Origin: Flaccisagitta enflata
Lineage: Eukaryota > Chaetognatha > Sagittoidea > Aphragmophora
NCBI GenBank assembly: GCA_965153355.1
Contig: OZ231126.1
Coordinates: 61,752,001 to 61,816,000 of the forward strand
Direction of reading: 5' to 3'
Length of the DNA stretch: 64,000 nt
Part shown: piece after piece, positions 54,755-64,000 of the stretch
Numbering within the stretch: position 1 is the first letter of the stretch
Layout of the letters: every line of letters starts with the position of its first letter
Position numbers and translations under genes: made by a program
Notes under the pieces: generated by a model
Database searches by the model: none
What the model was told of the DNA's origin: nothing
What the model saw: the letters and a program-made list of their open reading frames with translations, nothing else

Positions 54755-55831
54755 ATGGCTGAGAATACGGATGGTTTGAACTCCCCCGAAAGTTCGGATG
54801 ACGCCTTGGCAATCGAGTCATCTAACTCTTTAACGTCTTCCTCGATCTCAGCTTCATCGTCCGCACCCGATTCCCCCGCCACCTCAAATAATTCTCCCCC
54901 AGGTGAGTATGATTTCGACTAGAAATCAGGGACAGTATGTCTTAATGCATTCTAAGAAGCTGTATTTACCGTGCAGGTGATGCTGGTATCTCTGGCTTTG
55001 ATGCAAAGTTGCATCATTTCAATGTGCATTCGATCTTACACCAGCTAAAAAATAAATATTCTAATCGTTGGCCGGTCATTGGTATTTAGTTTCCTGCTGG
55101 GAAGCTTTGTAGGAGTGTCTGAAGGTCGGTTATTTGGTAACCCAAATGTTTTGACGACGCAAAATCGGCCGAAGTATTGTTTTCGGTTTGCTTTAGCCCA
55201 CCCAAGTTTATCTTGCCGGCCCAGTAGTTTAATATCATGATAGTAGTCCAATGACATTAAAGCACTAACTGCATTTTCCATCATCTTGCTCTGTTAACTC
55301 CAAAAGAAAAAATTGAATGAGTCGCATTCACGCGACTGTGTGAACCACTTGTGTCCGCTGAATGTCCAACCGTTAGTAACAATCTTTTGAGCGTGACGGA
55401 AGGGCTTTGCATCACCGCCCCTACCAAAAGGCTTTGTCTTTTACATCGCCCAGGGCTGCCCGCCTTCACCCGTCTGCCACTTGAGTTGCCATGTATCCGG
55501 CCTTGTTATACTTAAGTCAGCGTTGATTCCTTTGCACAATCACGCGCCATTTCTAGAACCATATATCTGGATGTGATCTGTTGAGTCATGCGCCTGGTGT
55601 CTGGCCCATTTCCCGCTCATTCAGACGGATGATTCTGTTTGCGCACGCTTGTAATTTGTTTAGTTCGCCTTTCCTGTGATTTTCTTCCCAACGCAGCAAA
55701 GAAGCCAAAAAAAAAGATGGAGGTTCCGGCGCCTTTACGTAGTGACTGGGACCCGACGAAGTCTTCAGCTGGATTATCCACCGGATCGATATCCTTCGTC
55801 GCCACCACGCGAATAAAAAGAGACATTCAAG
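54755..55831 (+). CDS. First two exons of a probable UBE2Z-like ubiquitin-conjugating enzyme (partial)
   Basis: Exon 1 is 54755-54902 (MAENTDGLNSPESSDDALA..., Ser/Pro-rich) with donor CCAG|GTGAGT. Exon 2 is 55697-55831 (acceptor acgcag, donor CAAG|GTATGG), joined in phase as ...NNSPPAKKPKKKMEVPAPLR. Exon 2 continues SDWDPTKSS...ISFVATTRIKRDIQ. The end TRIKRDI resembles the first helix of UBC folds, and SDWDP followed by RIKRDI recalls UBE2Z. The catalytic Cys domain is not in the window. The following intron contains duplicon copy B and extends to at least 64000. The identification rests on a short motif. Confidence 0.5.
54903..55696. other. Intron 1 of the E2-like gene
   Basis: A 794-bp intron. 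It includes a decayed R1 at 55319-55507; nothing else was recognised. Confidence 0.5.
55319..55507 (+). mobile_element. R1 repeat, diverged
   Basis: Head AGTCGC-attca-CGCGACT and end gccatgtatccggccttgtt are kept; the GGTCC array is lost. Confidence 0.8.
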
Positions 55832-55944
55832 GTATGGGGAATGCAAGGACTCATCGAATAGGTGAATGGAGAATTAATCTCCGTGATTGGAATTTTTGTG
55901 GAAGAGTCGTAAATAGGTGAATTGCAGTTGTTGGTAGAAACAGA

Positions 55945-56060
55945 AACAAAAAGAAACGAGGCCGACGAGGCCGACGTAAGGGCTACCAAAATTGCGTGCG
56001 GTTGGGCAGGGGCAGTAAAAAGGCGAATAAAGCATTTGGGCGGGGGCGTTGCATTGATTC
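55945..56060 (-). mobile_element. R1 fragment abutting duplicon copy B
   Basis: Minus-strand remnants: gaggccgacgtaagggctacc, gtgcggttgggcaggggcag and catttgggcgggggc. Lies just left of the copy B edge. Confidence 0.55.
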
Positions 56061-56097
56061 ATAAGCCGTCCTCTAACGCTGGCAAAAGCGGTGATAG

Positions 56098-56424
56098 CGG
56101 CCCCGAAGGAGCCGATGACCTTTGCTGGGCTAGGATTTGAGCATTGAGGCTAGGATGTAAGCCTCGAGGCTGGGTTTAGAGCTATGAGGCTAGGATTCCA
56201 GCTGAGATTTGAGCCATCAGGCTTGCATTGGAGCCTCAAGGCCACAATTTGAGCATCAAGGCTGGAATTGGAGCCTCGAGGATTGGATTTAGGCCTTGAA
56301 GCTAGGGGTCTCGAGGCTGGGATAGAAGCAGGCGGGGAGGGGGACGAAGAAGGAGGAGAAGGAGAAAATCATCCATATGTGTGAAAGCATAGGTCGTCGG
56401 CCCCTTCAGGCCGATTCCCAAAAA
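56098..56424. mobile_element. R2 snapback element (copy B of 3083-3413)
   Basis: Same gaggctgggattt-type array and right arm as copy A; the left junction differs at the duplicon edge. Confidence 0.75.
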
Positions 56425-56487
56425 GGGGAGTGAAGAGTCGCGACTAGAAAGTGATTTGCCAAGTTTCTTTGTAAAACTTTCGTTTTT

Positions 56488-56635
56488 AGTCGCGGACACG
56501 CGACTCTACACCTGGCCGTGTCGGTCGGTAGGTCCGTCGGTCCGTCGGTCCGTCACATTTTTGAATTCCGAGCGGTTTTCGCAGTACTGCTCCTGCCCAA
56601 CCGTCCGCGACTGGATTGCCGTGTATCCGGCCTTG
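56488..56635 (+). mobile_element. R1 repeat (copy B of 3478-3624)
   Basis: Matches copy A except for the arrangement of GGTCGGTAGGTCC units in the array. Confidence 0.88.
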
Positions 56636-57761
56636 TTTTGAATTGGCGTTTAGTCCAAATCCATTATAAACATCCAGAAAAAAAATCTAGCATGAAGTTT
56701 CTCTTTTTGACCACCCATTAGGGCCGTTCTAGAGGCTCTTTACTCGTAAAAGAATGTTTTTTTTAAAATGACGAACAATCTGTACTTATCACTAGTTTTT
56801 ATTTGCAAACAAACAATATATCAAACAAGTTCTTCAAAAAACAAAAACAATCTTTTATAAATCCTTTTTTCGTAGGGCGCTAACGCTTTCACAAAAAAAG
56901 TTAGGTGAAAACACACGCGAGAATAACAATAGTATGAAGGTGATTAAAAGGAGGCTGACTATAAGCCTGAGCAAATTAAGGCCTCGGTAATATTCATGTT
57001 CAGTTAAACAAACAACTTCTGAACTTGTAAATTACTGCTTTAAAACAAATAACAAAAAGCAGCATGTAATTGCAAATTAGCTTCATAATTTGTAATCTTA
57101 GCCCGATTTAAAGATTTTCTTTTTAAATAAGAAGGTATTCACAGGGGAAGCAAATGAAAAGCCATTTATGTGAGTTAGTGATTTTTTTTTCTCACAGAAT
57201 AGCTTCATGCATGTAAAAGGTGCATACGATATTATATATTTCAACAAGAAAAGAATAAACTCCATTTTTGCTAAAAAAAAGTATATAAAAACGCTCGACT
57301 TGCAAAAAAAAAAAGTTTGGTACGTTTTTGATTATGAGATACATGGTACGGATATTCGAAGCCATTGATAGAGCACATTGTTTATAGCATTTAGGTACCA
57401 ATTTTGGTTATTTTTCTAATTGTCTTCGATGGAGATGTTGCGTTGCGTGAAAAAAAGCATTGCATATAAATAATGTACATCGATTCATTGCAGTATAGTA
57501 TTAATGAGTTTGCTCATGAAATGACCCATTAATGCGGATATGTCTAAATTTTGAGGGACAATCTTAGCAATTATGTGGCTCTCTAATTCTTTATGTACAG
57601 CTAAGGATGCCTGTAAGCACATATGGCCTCGCTCCGCTATGGACCACGATGCCTCTTTCATCTTTCAAATCAAAACTTGTGAAAAAGAAACGTCCTCACT
57701 TTTGTCGACTCGACATTGACAGAATTTTTTTTCAGAAGGAAAAAAGCAATCGCGGTCTATC

Positions 57762-60355
<2,594 letters not shown>

Positions 60356-61003
60356 ATTTTCGTTTTTGTGGCTCTAGTTTTAGAATTAGCTTTTTGTCGA
60401 GGTTGCTTTAAGTGCGCTTTTTTTCCTTATTGGATTTTGGGAATTTTCTTATAAAAGGAGCAAGAAGCAGCCTCAAGGAAGATTTGGTAAGTTTCTTTTA
60501 CTCCGGCCGAGTGCGAGAGCATCGAGAGAGGTTATCGTGGCACCATAGTAAGAGAAAGCTTAGTAAAAAGAGAGAGAGGAAGAAAAGCTTTTTCCTCCTT
60601 TTATTTTTTGATGATGCGTGCGGACGGCCAACCATCGCTGATTGGCCGGTCCCCTTTTTCTTTCGCCAACATCTCTCGACGAAACCGACGCGGGATGTGT
60701 TATTATATTATCGTAGGCAAAGCATATACGCAATCTACGTCACGGTGGGGTGTTTTATACAAAATATTTTGTCGAGTCCCTTTGTCTTACTAGATACTGT
60801 CCGTAGGCGGCGAGACGGCGTAATAAGTTGAGGTAGCATGATCTTCCCTAACTCTGATAGTTTTTGAGTGATGTAATGAGCATGTATTTGCATGACATAT
60901 GTGGCTGCTTCATATAACGTTATTGCTATGTATCCCTTTGTCCCACTAAACCAATACAGAGTGCAAAAAATAATGATTATGTATGACCGTTTTCCTTTTT
61001 TGG

Positions 61004-61520
61004 GCAGCGGCCCCGGAGGGGCCGATGACCTATGATTCCACATAGGGCAATTTTCTCCGGTTTCCGTACGTCCCCCCCCCCCAAGCCTCAAATAAAGCCT
61101 CTCAGACCCCAAATCAGGCCTTTTCGACTACAAATCAGACTTTTCTGACCCCAAATCAGCCTTCTCAGACCCCAAATCAGGCCTCCCAGACCCCAGATCA
61201 GGCTTCTCAGACCCCAAATTAGGCCTCCCAGACCCCAGATCAGGCTTCTCCAACCTCAAATTAGGCCTCTCAGATCCAAATCAGGCCTCAGACCCCATGT
61301 CAGGCTTTTCTGACCCCAAATTAGACCCCTAAGACCCAAATAAGGCCTTTCAGACCCCAAATCAAGCCTCTCAGACCCCAAACCACGCCTCTCACACCCT
61401 AAATCAGACCTTTCAGAGCCATAATCAGGCCTCTCAGCCCTCCAAACCAGCTTCTCAAACCGGAGAAAATTGTCCTATGTGGAATCATAGGTCATCGGCC
61501 CCTCCGGGGCCACTGCCCCT
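61004..61520. mobile_element. R2 snapback element, intact (copy B of 7884-8390)
   Basis: Left arm gcagcggccccggaggggcc and gatgacctatgattccacat; right arm ctatgtggaatcataggtc and atcggcccctccggggcc, a near-perfect inverted pair. The CAGACCCCAAATCAGGCCTCT array is regular. Copy A has many extra small changes in this element. Confidence 0.85.
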
Positions 61521-62339
61521 CTCATTATCTCATTCCCACACACACTAACTTAGGGGCATCGGGTACCGCTGACCATGTAACGCTTTTGCGACTATTCAAA
61601 ACTCATTTCGTTGCTAAAGAGACTGACAATCATCTTAGAAAACCGCCCATAAGTAAACAGGGCCAAGTAGGCACATATGGTGCAATGTGTGGATAGTTGA
61701 CAAATGCGTCACCAACAGACAGACCAACCAACCAACAGACAGCCAGTTATAGAGGTGCTTTGACGCACCTAAAAATCATCCTCAAATCAAAAACGAAATT
61801 GTTGTGAATTTTCAGTCTCACAGATGCGCGGTCTAAATGATACAGGAAGAATTTGTAGTGTCATGAACCAACTGACAGAAACTCTGACAGCGTTATGCAA
61901 ATAAAAACATAAAATAGTGCCACTAAGAAACGGGAGATAGACAATTTTTGGAAAAAGAAAAACAATGCGGGCCTTAAAATTAGTCCCTCCATGTTGGGTA
62001 AGCGGGACGAGAAGAAATACCAAATTTTTGCTATGTTAAGCATCCAAATGACAAATGGATTATGTGTATATATGTGTATAACATAAATCTTCCTCAGGGC
62101 GATTATATGGATATGAACAAAAAAGCGTCGATTCAGTACATTTTTTAAAACTTCTCTTAAAATTTGGATATGATCAGTATTTTGCGGTTTGTCTGATGTG
62201 TATTATAATAAATATTGGAAAAGAAATGAAATTTCATACTGCAACGTATTGTTTTCTTTTGAAAAATTATAAGTGTGACACCCACTAAACTCAAATTTGC
62301 ACTGAAAAATACTCAAAAAAATACTCACAATGAGTTTTT

Positions 62340-62535
62340 AGTCGCGTGCTACGCGACTCTACATCCCGCTATGTTGGTCCGTCGGTTGGTCGGTCCGTCG
62401 GTTGGTCGGTCCCCTTTTTTGGCGTTTCTAAGCTTTTTGAGCCTACTGCTCCTGCCCAAATGCTCTGGTGACCTTCTCCAGTACTGCTCCTGCCAACCCA
62501 CACGCGACTGGGGTAGCCGTGTATCCGGCCTTGTT
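62340..62535 (+). mobile_element. R1 repeat (copy B of 9196-9390)
   Basis: Same head, array and end as copy A; one T more in the T-run after GGTCCCC. Confidence 0.9.
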
Positions 62536-62772
62536 TTAACACCACTTTTGCGTATATTTTAAGAAACGACCGACAGAAATTTGCTTCGTAGACCACCCAA
62601 ACGTCAAGGAGGAATGGCGAAAAAATCGATGAACACGTTTTCTGTGCGTCCTCGCGCATCAACCAGAGATCATGGCCGTCCATCGGTCGGATTTGCAACA
62701 TTTACCAAGCGCACCAATTTTCATTCATTCTCTCTTCCCTATTTTCTTTCTTTCTTTCTTTTCTTTTTCTTT

Positions 62773-63077
62773 CTTTCTTTTTTTTTCTTTCATTCATTCA
62801 TTCGTTCACTCATGCATATGATCATTCATAAGTTCTAATCCACGAGGCCTGAGCCGCGGGGCCGGGCCCTGGACTTGACTGCTACCGCGGGGCCCAATTT
62901 TTGTGTATGTTGATTATACTAATTTCAGAGAAAAATCTGAAAAATTATGGTTTAAGCAATTCGCAACTTTATGATAGGCAAGTCCAATTGTCTCAATACA
63001 CAGAATTGTAAAAGAGGAGTGAAAAAAAAAATTTATTGATTCAGTATCCATTGAGCATGTTTTTTTTTTTGTTTTTT
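62773..63077. other. Unique sequence right of duplicon copy B
   Basis: After a TTTC/CATT run there is a short GC-rich block (ccgcggggccgggccctgga) and AT-rich sequence. No gene was recognised. Confidence 0.4.
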
Positions 63078-64000
63078 GTCCGCGACGGAATACCATTCCG
63101 ACGCGGACTATAATTCGAGGCGGGTGGGTGTCGTCGTTGTCGTCGTCGTTGTTGTCGTCGTTGTTGTCGTTGTCGTCGTCCACACTTTTAAAAATGGGCT
63201 AACTTTTGAACGCCATGACCGATTTGCTTCATATTTGGAGGGAAGTTGTATAAGGGTAAGCCGCTTTGCAGCCTATGCGTATGTTATGATCCGACCCACC
63301 CAACCGGCCCAACCAGCCTACCAGCCTAAAAGTGAAAAACGTGCATAACTTCGGCATTTTTCTACCGATTTGGTTAAAACTTGGTCTGTAGTCCCTAAAT
63401 GGAAGAACTCAACATATGTATTTGAATTGTAAAGATTTTAGCATGCTAACCGGCCAAACAGGCCTACCACCCAACCAGCCTACTAGCCTAAAAGTGAAAA
63501 ACGTGCATAACTTTGGCATTTTTCAACCAATTTGGTTAAAACTTGGTATGTAGTCTCTAAATGGAAGGACTCAACATATGTATTCTATTCGTAAAGATTT
63601 TAGCATGCTAACCGGCCAAACCGGCCTACCACCCAACCAGCCTAAAAGTGAAAAACGTGCATAACTTTGGCATTTTTCAACCGATTTGGTTAAAACTTGG
63701 TATGTAGTGTCTAAATGGAAGGACTCAACATATGTATTTGATTTGTAAAGATTTTAGCATGCTAACCGGCCAAACCGGCCTACCACCCAACCAGCCTACC
63801 AGCCTAATAGTGAAAAACGTGCATAACTTCGGCATTTTTCTACCGATTTGGTTAAAATTTGGTATGTAGTCCCTAAATGGAAGAACTCAACATATGTATT
63901 TGAATTGTAAAGATTTTAGAATGCTAACCGGCCAAACCGGCCTACCACCCAACCCGCCCACCAGCCTAAAAGTGAAAAATGTGCATAACTTTGGCATTTT
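63078..64000. repeat. R4: hairpin head, GTC/GTT run and 162-bp satellite array, open at the window end
   Basis: Head 63078-63108 is GTCCGCGACGGAAT-acc-ATTCCGACGCGGAC. A (GTC/GTT)n run follows at 63130-63180. Then come at least four units of about 162 bp (one of 154 bp missing an 8-bp cctaccag block) carrying gtgaaaaacgtgcataactt, ccgatttggttaaaacttgg and gctaaccggccaaaccggcc. It continues past 64000. Confidence 0.93.

Overview
The window is nuclear DNA from an invertebrate animal that I cannot name. Genes have GT-AG introns, several of them only 60-150 bp. The products are animal-type: a GASZ orthologue (germ-cell piRNA factor), HEATR1/UTP10, COX18, a DDX19-type helicase, an M13 metallopeptidase, an SLC22-like transporter, a fibronectin-type receptor, an ARMC10-like protein and the start of a probable ubiquitin E2. 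There is no bacterial or viral gene organisation.

Layout. 1-3090: repeats and microsatellites, no recognisable gene. 3091-9626: duplicon copy A, carrying an intact SLC22-like gene on the minus strand. 9629-15532: DDX19-like helicase, plus strand, with a dsRBD-like segment upstream and TA-flanked MITEs in an intron. 16227-20948: M13 peptidase broken by an 11-bp tandem duplication. 21773-about 31007: HEATR1, broken by a 32-bp tandem duplication and lacking its C-terminus. About 31008-31973: COX18 lacking its N-terminus and joined directly to HEATR1. 32127-34918: single-pass receptor. 36046-47862: GASZ, whose introns 1 and 4 are filled by a 4.45-kb inverted-repeat element and by kilobases of polypurine repeats. 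47863-52481: transposon-rich spacer with a MITE whose empty site is also present. 52482-54332: intronless ARMC10-like gene. 54755-55831: first two exons of a probable E2. 56101-62772: duplicon copy B. 63078-64000: hairpin-headed satellite that runs off the end.

The genes are housekeeping or germline genes, not one pathway. HEATR1 serves ribosome biogenesis, DDX19 mRNA export, COX18 mitochondrial insertion and GASZ piRNA nuage. The striking feature is structural instability. There is a near-identical 6.5-kb duplication, four or more exact short tandem duplications (11, 18, 32 and 48 bp, two of which break reading frames), a HEATR1/COX18 deletion-type junction, and several families of snapback or hairpin repeats. 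Some of this may be assembly error. The tests that would separate error from biology are given with each finding.
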